A stretch of DNA of 7,692 nucleotides from an uncultured Actinomycetes bacterium (GTDB lineage: Bacteria; Actinomycetota; Actinomycetes; Nanopelagicales; Nanopelagicaceae), in the NCBI GenBank assembly GCA_903842855.1, contig CAIMNT010000001.1, forward strand, positions 1-7,692, in the 5' to 3' direction. Positions within the stretch are counted from its first letter, which is position 1. The number at the start of each line of letters is the position of its first letter. The notes beneath the pieces are model-generated. The model was not told the DNA's origin and did no database searches. It worked only from the letters and a program-made list of their open reading frames with translations. The position numbers and the translations under genes are program-made. Shown piece by piece: positions 1 to 6,580 of the stretch.

Positions 1-120
1 GCGAGCAACTTCGAGATTTCTAGGCCGAGGCAGTCCGTGACTGATAATTGTTGATTCGAGAGCGACGATTGGCTTCTTTGCTGCAATTGCGGCTGCAACT
101 TCCTTTGAATATCTGATCAC
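1..120 (-). CDS. psuG: Pseudouridine-5'-phosphate glycosidase, N-terminal 40 codons (cut by the window edge)
   Basis: PsuG reversibly splits the C-C glycosidic bond of pseudouridine 5'-phosphate to give uracil and ribose 5-phosphate in the cytoplasm. The visible part reads VIRYSKEVAAAIAAKKPIV and then ALESTIISHGLPRPRNLEVAR; the segment ALESTIISHG followed by P.N is the hallmark N-terminal block of this family, and the GLPRPRNL.VAR form is what I would expect from actinobacteria. The rest lies beyond base 1. The start is taken as GTG at 120 because the family normally has about 20 residues before ALEST. Its Shine-Dalgarno is poorly placed: GGAG at 126-123 is only two bases from the GTG. The same frame stays open upstream to a TGA, allowing an in-frame TTG start immediately after that stop, so the start is not certain. 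It is transcribed divergently from the sugar operon. Its usual partner, the PfkB-family kinase PsuK, is not next to it on this strand within the window. Confidence 0.85.
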   Translation of the reverse strand, partial: MIRYSKEVAAAIAAKKPIVALESTIISHGLPRPRNLEVAR

Positions 121-125
121 ATCTC

Positions 126-157
126 CGAGGTTACCCTCGATCAGGCAGGCTCCTGAT
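126..157 (-). promoter_or_regulatory. Two tandem hairpins in front of the psuG start
   Basis: Read on the minus strand, ATCAGG (157-152), a six-base loop and CCTGAT (145-140) form one stem. Immediately after it CGAGG (139-135), a GTAA tetraloop of the stable GNRA type (134-131) and CCTCG (130-126) form another. The second hairpin occupies the place where a Shine-Dalgarno for the GTG at 120 would be expected and takes up the first G of the only candidate, GGAG at 126-123. This could control psuG translation. The pairings are read directly from the sequence; the role is inferred. It matches no riboswitch class that I recognise. Confidence 0.4.
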
Positions 158-232
158 GGCTTCCGCCTGAGTGGCGAAAGCAATCAAATCGGACAATTCA
201 CCTTTCCTGCCCGCATAAGTAGGGGAAACCAT
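131..232 (-). other. Short open frame in the psuG leader (33 codons), possible leader peptide or gene remnant
   Basis: On the minus strand an ATG at 232 opens 33 codons (MVSPTYAGRKGELSDLIAFA and on to SLPDRG) ending in TAA at 133-131, ten bases before the psuG GTG. No Shine-Dalgarno precedes the ATG, but AAAGG lies four bases before an internal TTG (codon 13), giving a 21-residue alternative. An in-frame TAA lies five codons upstream of the ATG. I do not recognise the peptide. It could be a translated leader coupled to psuG, the C-terminal remnant of a lost gene, or chance. The stop falls in the loop of the hairpin directly before psuG, which would suit translational coupling. There is no evidence that it is expressed. 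Confidence 0.2.
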
Positions 233-233
233 G

Positions 234-273
234 TAACGAAAGCGTTATAAAGGAATCTCTCGTTTGCTATCAG
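234..273 (-). promoter_or_regulatory. Possible psuG promoter overlapped by a TAACG-N4-CGTTA inverted repeat
   Basis: On the minus strand CTGATA (273-268, four of six matches to TTGACA) and TATAAC (249-244, five of six to TATAAT) are 18 bases apart, a tolerable sigma-70-type pair that would start transcription near 237, about 115 bases before psuG. The inverted repeat TAACG (234-238), AAAG, CGTTA (243-247) overlaps the -10 and the expected start, the usual place for a repressor operator. Part of it, GAAAGCG, also resembles LacI/CcpA-type half sites. The plus strand reading has TATAAA at 246-251 but no good -35 upstream, so the direction of use is uncertain. Confidence 0.35.
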
Positions 274-286
274 AAATCATATGCAA

Positions 287-303
287 ATGCGAATCATTCG
301 CAT
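287..303. promoter_or_regulatory. 17-bp perfect palindrome (ATGCGAAT-C-ATTCGCAT), candidate operator of the sugar operon
   Basis: Two perfectly complementary 8-base arms around a single central C lie 58 bases before the binding-protein start, in the non-coding divergent region. Such a dyad is typical of a binding site for a dimeric repressor or activator. As RNA, a one-base loop is impossible, so a DNA-binding role is more likely than a hairpin. The site does not match the DasR consensus for GlcNAc genes, and I cannot assign it to a regulator family. No regulator gene lies inside the window. No convincing -35/-10 pair for the operon is seen; the promoter must lie somewhere in 240-340. Confidence 0.5.
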
Positions 304-361
304 AACCTCTTCCTAAGCCACTGATTTTCCTTTGGCTTCTATGAAGATAAGGGGAAGATGA

Positions 362-1645
362 ATGAAGTCAAGACTATTAACCATTGCTGTGAGCCTGTCG
401 ATAATTGGTGGATCTGCTGTCCTCTCACCAATTACCTCAGCTCGTGCCGGTGGTCCTACTGAAATTACTTTGGCCCTATGGGATGAAACCCAAAAGCCAA
501 TTATTCAACAGTCGGTCGATGTATTTAATAAAAACCACAGACTCACTATCCACGTAACTATCGTCTCAACACCATGGTCTGATTTCTGGACCAAGTTGGA
601 TGCAACACTTCCAACAAGCAAGGCACCAGATGTCACATGGATGAACGTGAACGTCAGAAAATATGCCACAGGTGGAGTTCTAGAACCTTTGGATAAGTAC
701 ATCTCAGGAGATGCACTTAATATGCAGCAGTACGTTCCAGGACGTGTAGCTGCTTTCAAGGTTGGAGCAAGCCAATATGCCCTTCCAAAGGGTATGGATG
801 CCGTATTTGTTGCTTACAACAAAGCAATCTTTGCAAAATATGGAGTTCCACTTCCTAAGAAAAATTGGACATGGAATGACATGAAGACAGCTGCTGCTGC
901 GATTCTCGCTGGCGAAACAGCCGCAAAGAAGACAACCGAGTATCCAATCGTGATGGAACTAGATGCACAACCTTCTTGGATTAACTTCCTTTATCAAGAT
1001 GGTGCTGGTTTCCTCTCAGCAGATCAGAAGACAACAAATCTAGGTACTCCTACAGGAATTGCAACCATTCAATCACTCAACGATTTGATGTCTGCAAAAC
1101 TAATGGCTCCATACAACGTTCTCTCTGAGACCAAAGGAACCGATATCTTCCTGGCTGGTAATGCTGGAATGGTATTTATCGGATCATGGAAGGCTGCACT
1201 CCTTGAAAAATCAACACTCGGAGCAGCTAAGAATATTGGCTTGATCCAGATGCCAAAACGTCTTCTCAATAACCAGAGCGTTGCAGGCGGATTGGGTTAT
1301 GCCATGGCTGCAAAATCAGCGCATAAGCCAGAAGCATGGACTTTTATGAAGTACATCACTGGACACCAATCAATGACTAATGAAGCGATCAATGGAATTG
1401 AATTCCCAGCACGCGCAGACTCACAAGGCGCATATGCAAAGGGATTTGCCAACATTGATGCAAATGTGATTGTTGCAGCGGCAAAGACATCCTTTGCTTA
1501 TCCATCAAACGGTATCCCTGCAACGACTCAGCCAATGGTAGATGCCATTGCTCAGGCGCTATCAGGAACTGTTCCGGTAGCGACAACTCTGCAAGCAGCA
1601 GCGGCTAAATCTCAAGCGCTGCTCGATGCACTCAATAAAGGCTAG
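362..1645 (+). CDS. CUT1-type sugar ABC transporter, extracellular solute-binding protein
   Basis: This is the capture component of a carbohydrate importer, working outside the cytoplasmic membrane. It has 427 residues, the usual size for family 1 solute-binding proteins. Residues 1-29 form a Sec signal peptide: positive MKSR, a hydrophobic core of about 18 residues, and ARA before the likely cut, with the mature protein starting at GGPTEITLALW. The first strand (ITLALWDE) and the segment APDVTWMNV...GGVLEPLDKYI are typical of the MsmE/UgpB-like group. Unusually for a Gram-positive transporter there is no lipobox cysteine in the signal peptide, so no lipid anchor is visible. The start at 362 is preceded by GGGGAAG at 351-357; an ATG at 358 is in another frame. 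The gene leads the operon, and a hairpin follows it. The family is sure; the ligand (a small oligosaccharide or glycoside) is not identifiable. Confidence 0.93.
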   Translation: MKSRLLTIAVSLSIIGGSAVLSPITSARAGGPTEITLALWDETQKPIIQQSVDVFNKNHRLTIHVTIVSTPWSDFWTKLDATLPTSKAPDVTWMNVNVRKYATGGVLEPLDKYISGDALNMQQYVPGRVAAFKVGASQYALPKGMDAVFVAYNKAIFAKYGVPLPKKNWTWNDMKTAAAAILAGETAAKKTTEYPIVMELDAQPSWINFLYQDGAGFLSADQKTTNLGTPTGIATIQSLNDLMSAKLMAPYNVLSETKGTDIFLAGNAGMVFIGSWKAALLEKSTLGAAKNIGLIQMPKRLLNNQSVAGGLGYAMAAKSAHKPEAWTFMKYITGHQSMTNEAINGIEFPARADSQGAYAKGFANIDANVIVAAAKTSFAYPSNGIPATTQPMVDAIAQALSGTVPVATTLQAAAAKSQALLDALNKG

Positions 1646-1674
1646 TTACAAGTAAGACACTCGCATAAAGGTTT

Positions 1675-1716
1675 GAGGTGTTCGAACGGGTAAACCCTTT
1701 GAACACCTCGACTTTT
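1675..1716 (+). terminator. Strong hairpin with short T-run between binding-protein and permease genes
   Basis: GAGGTGTTC (1675-1683) pairs perfectly with GAACACCTC (1701-1709). Inside it G1684-A1686 pair with T1698-T1700 (one wobble), C1687 is bulged, and GGG pairs with CCC around a TAAA loop. Four T residues follow at 1713-1716. This is a leaky intrinsic terminator or an mRNA-stabilising stem, of the kind that lets a first gene encoding a binding protein be expressed above its permeases. Because the downstream genes have no evident promoter of their own in the 93-base gap, partial read-through is the likely reading. Confidence 0.6.
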
Positions 1717-1738
1717 GGAGATCAAACCTAGGGGAGAA

Positions 1739-2623
1739 ATGAAAAAGAAGAAGCAAGGGTATAACTACTCTGCTTACCTATACATAGCCCCAATCCTCAT
1801 AGGAATTGCAGTCTTCTATGTATACGCTTTTTTTCAGAATATCTGGTTGAGTTTTAATGACGTTGGCATATTTGGAAATAGAAAATTTATTGGTTTTGGA
1901 AATTACCGAACGCTGTTTCACGATATTCTTTTTTGGAGAGCGTTAAAAAATACCGCCTTTTATGCAATCCTTGGCGTACCAAGCATTGTAATTCTCGCTA
2001 TTGGACTTGCTTGGATGCTTAATCAGAAAATCCCTGCTCAGGGTTTCTTTAGGACAGCAATATTTATTCCTGCTATAACTTTGCCTGCAGCCATTGGATT
2101 GCTATGGCGCTGGCTCTTCAACTCGTCTTATGGACTTATCAATCACATTTTAGGGTGGTTTGGGATCCAACCAATCTTCTGGCTCAGCGATATCCATTGG
2201 GTTCGCTGGTCAATTTTGATCGTTCTCATTTGGGCATCTATGAGTTATATGGTGATTATTTTACTCTCTGGCCTTCAGCGAATTCCTAGCGTTTACTATG
2301 ATGCGGCTCAAGTTGATGGTGCCAACACTCGCCAAATTTTCTTCCGCGTGACCTTGCCTCTTCTTACTCCGACAATCTTCTTCGTGACAGTCATAAGCAT
2401 GATCGGTACCTTCCAAATCTTCGATCTGATTTTCTTAATCATCAGACCAGATAGTGCTGCATATCAATATGCAAATAGCTTGGTTACTTTCTTCTTCCAG
2501 CAGGCTTTTGCCCTTGATTTAAGAGGGTATGGAGCTGCAATTTCGGTCGTTTCCCTAATCTTAATTTTCGCGGTCACAGCCATTCAATTCCGAGTCCAAA
2601 AGCGGTGGGTTAACTATGACTAA
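1739..2623 (+). CDS. CUT1-type sugar ABC transporter, first permease
   Basis: Integral membrane subunit of the importer, related to MsmF/UgpA/MalF-like permeases. It has 294 residues from the chosen ATG, normal for the family, with about six membrane segments (roughly 11-36, 70-95, 104-125, 157-178, 211-236 and 266-286). The cytoplasmic EAA loop that docks on the ATPase is clear near residues 186-207 (YYDAAQVDGA...LP, with the conserved DGA). The N-terminal SAYLYIAPIL and FIGFGNY motifs are also characteristic. The frame is open from a TTG at 1715, but that codon has no ribosome binding site and lies against the hairpin and its T-run, whereas AGGGGAG (1730-1736) stands just before the ATG at 1739. 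The second permease follows after 9 bases. The family assignment is sure; the sugar is not known. Confidence 0.92.
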   Translation: MKKKKQGYNYSAYLYIAPILIGIAVFYVYAFFQNIWLSFNDVGIFGNRKFIGFGNYRTLFHDILFWRALKNTAFYAILGVPSIVILAIGLAWMLNQKIPAQGFFRTAIFIPAITLPAAIGLLWRWLFNSSYGLINHILGWFGIQPIFWLSDIHWVRWSILIVLIWASMSYMVIILLSGLQRIPSVYYDAAQVDGANTRQIFFRVTLPLLTPTIFFVTVISMIGTFQIFDLIFLIIRPDSAAYQYANSLVTFFFQQAFALDLRGYGAAISVVSLILIFAVTAIQFRVQKRWVNYD

Positions 2624-2632
2624 GGAATCTCT

Positions 2633-3457
2633 ATGAAACTCAGCAGATCTTACAAAATAGCAATAATTACCATCTTAATCTTCGTGACGATCATAATGGT
2701 CGGACCCTTCATCTGGATGTTTATCACCTCGTTAAAGACCTATGACGAGACGATCCACACCCCAATGCTGTGGTTTCCAGCAAAGGCTCAATGGGTTAAC
2801 TACAAAATTGTTGCTGGTAAGTATCCATTCTTCATTCTCTATAGGAACACATTCCTTGTTGTCATCGGCACTGTCATTTCCCAGCTTTTCTTTGCGTCAA
2901 TGGCAGCTTATGCATTTGCTCGATTGAAGTTTCCATTTAGGAATACGATTTTCTTGGCGATGCTCTGCTTGTTGATGGTACCTAGCCAAATCTTCCTTAT
3001 TGCACAATATAACGTGATGGTGAAATTCAATCTCACTAATACAATCCAAGCTTTAATCATCCCTCATATGTTTACAGTCTTTGGTATGTTCTTGCTCAGA
3101 CAGTTCTTTGCCGCAATCCCAATTGAGTTGGAGGATGCTGCGAGAATTGATGGCGCCGGCACCTTCAGGATTTACTGGCAGATCATGATGCCCCTTGTAA
3201 CTCCCGGGCTCGTTGCATTAGGTATCTTGACGATGATCGGCAGCTGGAAGGAATTATTGTGGCCACTCATTGTGAATTCGGATATGACAAAGATGACTCT
3301 CTCAGCTGGTCTTGCTTATCTTATTGGTGAACATACAACGTTTTACCAACAGGTGATGGCGGGTGCTGTGATTTGCGTGCTTCCAATGATCATAATTTTT
3401 ACTTTCTTCCAAAAGAAATTTGTGGAAAGTATCGCCCAAACAGGAATCAAGGGATAA
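2633..3457 (+). CDS. CUT1-type sugar ABC transporter, second permease
   Basis: Second membrane subunit, of the MsmG/UgpE/MalG-like group, 274 residues. It has about six membrane segments starting at residues 9-31, the AAYAFARLKFPFRN motif near 91-104, and the EAA loop near 164-188 (ELEDAARIDGAGTF...MMPL). The C-terminal KKFVESIAQTGIKG is the usual ending of this subunit and contacts the ATPase in homologues. AAGGA at 2622-2626, overlapping the previous stop, serves the ATG at 2633. It would form a heterodimer with the permease encoded just upstream. No ATP-binding protein follows; the operon passes directly to catabolic enzymes, so the ATPase is expected to be encoded elsewhere, as with the shared MsiK/MsmK ATPases. 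Confidence 0.93.
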   Translation: MKLSRSYKIAIITILIFVTIIMVGPFIWMFITSLKTYDETIHTPMLWFPAKAQWVNYKIVAGKYPFFILYRNTFLVVIGTVISQLFFASMAAYAFARLKFPFRNTIFLAMLCLLMVPSQIFLIAQYNVMVKFNLTNTIQALIIPHMFTVFGMFLLRQFFAAIPIELEDAARIDGAGTFRIYWQIMMPLVTPGLVALGILTMIGSWKELLWPLIVNSDMTKMTLSAGLAYLIGEHTTFYQQVMAGAVICVLPMIIIFTFFQKKFVESIAQTGIKG

Positions 3458-3484
3458 ATATGCAATCGATGAGGAGTACCACTT

Positions 3485-4195
3485 ATGCGTAAGTTAAGGA
3501 TTGCGGCATTCATGCCACACCCAGATGATATGGAAGGGCACGTGGGTGGGACTCTCCTCAAGTATGTTCAGCAAGGCCATCATGTTGATGTTGTGGTCGC
3601 CGCTGATGGTCGCCGTGGCCGTGGAATTCTCCCTGAGGATTTAACGTGGCAAGAGATTGTTGCGCTGCGTAAAGAGGAGGCAATTCGTGGTGCAAGTTAC
3701 TTAGGTATTACCCCAACTTTTCTAGATATCGAAGACCATCGCTTGGTTGATGACCGTGAGTGTTATGAAACTGTCATCAACGAGATGGAGCGCATCAATC
3801 CAGATGTTGTTTTTACTACTTCACCTGATGATTACCATAATGACCACCGCGCAATCTCAAGGCTTGTTCTCAATACTTCATGGGCCCCAGTCTTTTTTGC
3901 AGATACAAAAGTAAGTGTGAATTTCATTCCAGATTTCTATGTGGATATCACCCAGCAATTTGAAACAAAGGTAAAGATGTTGGGGGAGCATGTCTCTCAG
4001 TTGAAACCAGGGTGGGAAGAGATAATCCATACAGTAAATCGTTTGCGTGGCATGCAATGTATGAAAGAAGAGATCAAATATGCCGAAGGGTACAAGGTAT
4101 TTAAACGGCTCAGCTGGGTAAAGGCATATGAACTACTTCCTGAGGATTCTTTTGAAGTGAATACCCAAATAGTTCCAACTACGGAGCGAAATTAA
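3485..4195 (+). CDS. PIG-L/LmbE family N-deacetylase (first of two)
   Basis: A cytoplasmic zinc-dependent deacetylase of 236 residues. The family removes acetyl groups from N-acetylglucosamine moieties and similar amides (for example MshB, BshB, PIG-L). The first motif is PHPDDME at residues 11-17 and the second is YHNDH at 117-121. By family analogy H12, D15 and H121 bind zinc and D14 is the general base, so the active site looks complete. A late EHVSQ motif (168-172) is also typical. GAGGAG at 3471-3476 lies eight bases before the ATG. It sits 27 bases after the permease and 4 bases before the GH4 gene, and translation of the two is probably coupled. The context suggests that it acts on the imported glycoside. 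The exact substrate, and whether the leaving group is acetyl, cannot be decided from sequence. Confidence 0.9.
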   Translation: MRKLRIAAFMPHPDDMEGHVGGTLLKYVQQGHHVDVVVAADGRRGRGILPEDLTWQEIVALRKEEAIRGASYLGITPTFLDIEDHRLVDDRECYETVINEMERINPDVVFTTSPDDYHNDHRAISRLVLNTSWAPVFFADTKVSVNFIPDFYVDITQQFETKVKMLGEHVSQLKPGWEEIIHTVNRLRGMQCMKEEIKYAEGYKVFKRLSWVKAYELLPEDSFEVNTQIVPTTERN

Positions 4196-4199
4196 TCCA

Positions 4200-5588
4200 A
4201 TGTCTAAGAAGAAACTATGCATTCTCGGCGGAGGTGGAGTTCGAAGCCCATTTGTGGCTAGAACTATCGCCCGAGCCGCCACAGAGTTAAACCTGGGGAG
4301 CGTAGTTTTCTTTGATGTTGATCCTTTCAAATTAAAGTCATATGGGGGATTGGCTAGGGAGATTATTAAGCGAATCTCTCCAGAGGTGGATTGCACTTTA
4401 GAGAGTGACCCAGTAAAAGCGATTGAAAACTGTGACTACATCGTTACTACTGTTCGCGTGGGTGGAGATGCTTCGAGGGTAAAAGATGAAGAGATCGCCT
4501 CACGCTTAGGTCTACTAGCGCAGGAGACCACCGGAGCTGGCGGCTTTAGTATGGCGATGCGATCGATCCCAGTGATCTCTGCTTATTGCCAGTTAGCAAA
4601 GGATATTGCTGCCCCTGGTCACATCATCTTGAACTTTACAAACCCTGCAGGATTAGTGACCCAAGCGCTTGTTGATCAAGGTTTCCCAGCTTTCGGAATT
4701 TGTGATTCACCTCTTGAGCTTATGGGCCAGCTATCGGAGATGATGGATGTTTCACGGGAGCGCTTTAGGTGTAATTCATTCGGCCTTAATCACCTGACTT
4801 GGTTCAATGATTTTGAAGTCGATGGCAAAGATGTAACTCAACAGATTCTTAGGAATCCTGCGCTCTTCACAAGTACTGAGATGCGTGTATTTGAACCTGA
4901 AATTATGGATATTTCTGAGGGCTACTTATTGAATGAGTATCTCTATTTCTATCATTACAATAAAAAAGCAATCACAATGTTTGAGTCATCGAACCCATCT
5001 CGCGGCCACCTTATTGCCTCCGTCAATAAGATAATGAATGAGGAACTTTCCAAGATCAATGTTGAGGCTGATTTTGACACGGCGCTAGAGATATTTTTCA
5101 GAAATTACAATATTCGCGAGAACAACTATATGAAAAATGAGTCAGGAAAGGCTCGTCCAAAAATTCGTCAGACTCCATCGGTTGAGGAATTCATCAATGG
5201 TAATGATGAGGGTGGATATGCTGGGGTGGCAGTCAATTTTATAAAAGCATTTACATCATCAACGCCTGCCGAGATGGTCCTGTCAACGAAGAATGCTGGC
5301 GCTATCAAGGAACTCGATGCCAATGACGTCATCGAAGCGATGTGTACAGTATCTAATCGCGAAGTAAAGCCACGAACTCAAAAAAATATCCCCGCGACTT
5401 TTCTCAATTTGATTTCAACCATGAAAGAGTACGAGCGCCTCTCAGTACAGGCCATTTTAAGAAAAGATAAGCAGTTAGCGATAAAAGCTTTAATGGCCAA
5501 CCCATTGGTAGCGAATTTTGATCTCGCATCAACGTTGATTGAAGAATTCTTAATCCACAATGCACCAGGAGATGGTGAGTGGAAATGA
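4200..5588 (+). CDS. Glycoside hydrolase family 4 (NAD- and metal-dependent alpha/beta-glycosidase)
   Basis: GH4 enzymes cleave alpha- or beta-glycosides, often 6-phosphorylated, by transient oxidation at C3 with bound NAD and a divalent metal. The 462-residue protein has the Rossmann nucleotide-binding start (CILGGGGVRSPF, 7-18), NFTNPAG (145-151), CDSP (168-171), GLNHLTWF (195-202) and YLLNEYLYFY (242-251). In characterised members the Cys of the second motif and the His of GLNH bind the metal; here these are C168 and H198. The motif usually distinguishes subgroups: CN(I/V)P in 6-phospho-beta-glucosidases, CDMP in 6-phospho-alpha-glucosidases, CHSV in alpha-galactosidases. CDSP is nearest to CDMP, whose Asp is the proposed general acid, and the YL.N.YL..Y pattern also resembles that subgroup. 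Specificity is therefore open. GGAG at 4183-4186 is 13 bases from the ATG, so translation probably depends on the upstream deacetylase gene, which ends 4 bases earlier. It overlaps the kinase gene. Confidence 0.92.
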   Translation: MSKKKLCILGGGGVRSPFVARTIARAATELNLGSVVFFDVDPFKLKSYGGLAREIIKRISPEVDCTLESDPVKAIENCDYIVTTVRVGGDASRVKDEEIASRLGLLAQETTGAGGFSMAMRSIPVISAYCQLAKDIAAPGHIILNFTNPAGLVTQALVDQGFPAFGICDSPLELMGQLSEMMDVSRERFRCNSFGLNHLTWFNDFEVDGKDVTQQILRNPALFTSTEMRVFEPEIMDISEGYLLNEYLYFYHYNKKAITMFESSNPSRGHLIASVNKIMNEELSKINVEADFDTALEIFFRNYNIRENNYMKNESGKARPKIRQTPSVEEFINGNDEGGYAGVAVNFIKAFTSSTPAEMVLSTKNAGAIKELDANDVIEAMCTVSNREVKPRTQKNIPATFLNLISTMKEYERLSVQAILRKDKQLAIKALMANPLVANFDLASTLIEEFLIHNAPGDGEWK

Positions 5589-6541
5589 GACCATTTGCAT
5601 CGATCTTTGGACAAATGAACGTTGATTTCATTTTTCATGGAATTGATGCCCTGCCAGTTCTTGGAACCGAAGTATTAGCCACTGATTTTGCTATGTGCGT
5701 CGGTGGTGGGCCAATTGTTATTCCATACCACCTTGAAAAGCTTGGGGTACCTGCCAAATTAGGAACAATCCTTGAGAATGATTTTGAGTCAGTAATTGCC
5801 AGAGAATTGCTCCATCGAATAAATTATAAGAACATTTCCGAATACAGCGTCCATGCAAAGAGCCCTGTGGTTTTCACAAGTGTTCTCACTTCCAAGAATG
5901 AACGCTCCTTCGTAAGTTTCAATGCCGGAGTGGATGAAACTGCTCTTAGCAGCGCGCAACTTCTCGATTTTTATGAAGGTAGTTCGGTCACAACCTTCCC
6001 GCACGATCTGGAAATTGCGAAGGAACTCTATTCCAGAGGAGTAAAACTCGTCTTAGATTCGTGCTGGAGTGAAGATATAAGTTTGAGTAAGTATGTGGAT
6101 TCTTTCCCATATGCAGAGTACTTCACCCCAAACAGCATTGAGGCGCGAGCCATGTGTGAAGAACCAGATCTCTTAAAGTGCTTAGATATATTAGAAAAAT
6201 ATATTAAGTTCCCGCTCATAAAAATGGGGTCCAGTGGAGTAATTGTGAAGATAGAAGGTAACTATTTCCATATTCCCCCTATCCGAACCTTTAAGCCAAT
6301 TGATACCACCGGTGCTGGCGATAATTTCATTGCAGGTCTGATGTATGGAATGTGGAAAGAGTTTGACCTCTTTAAGACCCTTAAATGTGCGAATATTTTG
6401 GGTGGGTTATCTACAGAGGTATTAGGTTGCTTCAGAACTGACCTAACGGAAGCGATGCTCAATGAAGAGTTGGCGAATCATCCAGAAGTACATCAAGTCT
6501 TTGATCAGAGTGAATTTACCGAATGCACCAAGCCTTACTAA
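5585..6541 (+). CDS. PfkB-family (ribokinase-like) carbohydrate or nucleoside kinase
   Basis: This enzyme transfers phosphate from ATP to a hydroxyl of a sugar, nucleoside or related molecule. It has 318 residues from the ATG, a normal length. The start MRPFASIFGQMNVD corresponds to the family's first strand, TPNSIEA (181-187) to the PN..E metal-associated motif, and DTTGAGD (240-246) to the second PfkB signature, with D246 as catalytic base. The glycine pair near residues 40-42 is followed by PIVIPYHLEKLG, where the family usually has an Asn that helps to hold the substrate; here the aligned position is Val45. ATG at 5585 overlaps the GH4 stop as ATGA, with GGTGA at 5574-5578 as ribosome binding site. 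A GTG at 5579, seven bases after GGAG at 5568-5571, is a close alternative that adds two residues. It may phosphorylate the imported glycoside or the sugar released by GH4. A PsuK role with the nearby psuG is possible but less supported. Confidence 0.88.
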   Translation: MRPFASIFGQMNVDFIFHGIDALPVLGTEVLATDFAMCVGGGPIVIPYHLEKLGVPAKLGTILENDFESVIARELLHRINYKNISEYSVHAKSPVVFTSVLTSKNERSFVSFNAGVDETALSSAQLLDFYEGSSVTTFPHDLEIAKELYSRGVKLVLDSCWSEDISLSKYVDSFPYAEYFTPNSIEARAMCEEPDLLKCLDILEKYIKFPLIKMGSSGVIVKIEGNYFHIPPIRTFKPIDTTGAGDNFIAGLMYGMWKEFDLFKTLKCANILGGLSTEVLGCFRTDLTEAMLNEELANHPEVHQVFDQSEFTECTKPY

Positions 6542-6580
6542 GCCATAGCGGGGTCCACCACACTAACTAGGAGTTATCTC

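Noticed and set aside
1715..1738. TTG start extending the first permease by eight residues
   Set aside because: No ribosome binding site before it, and it overlaps the T-run of the hairpin; the ATG at 1739 has AGGGGAG in front.
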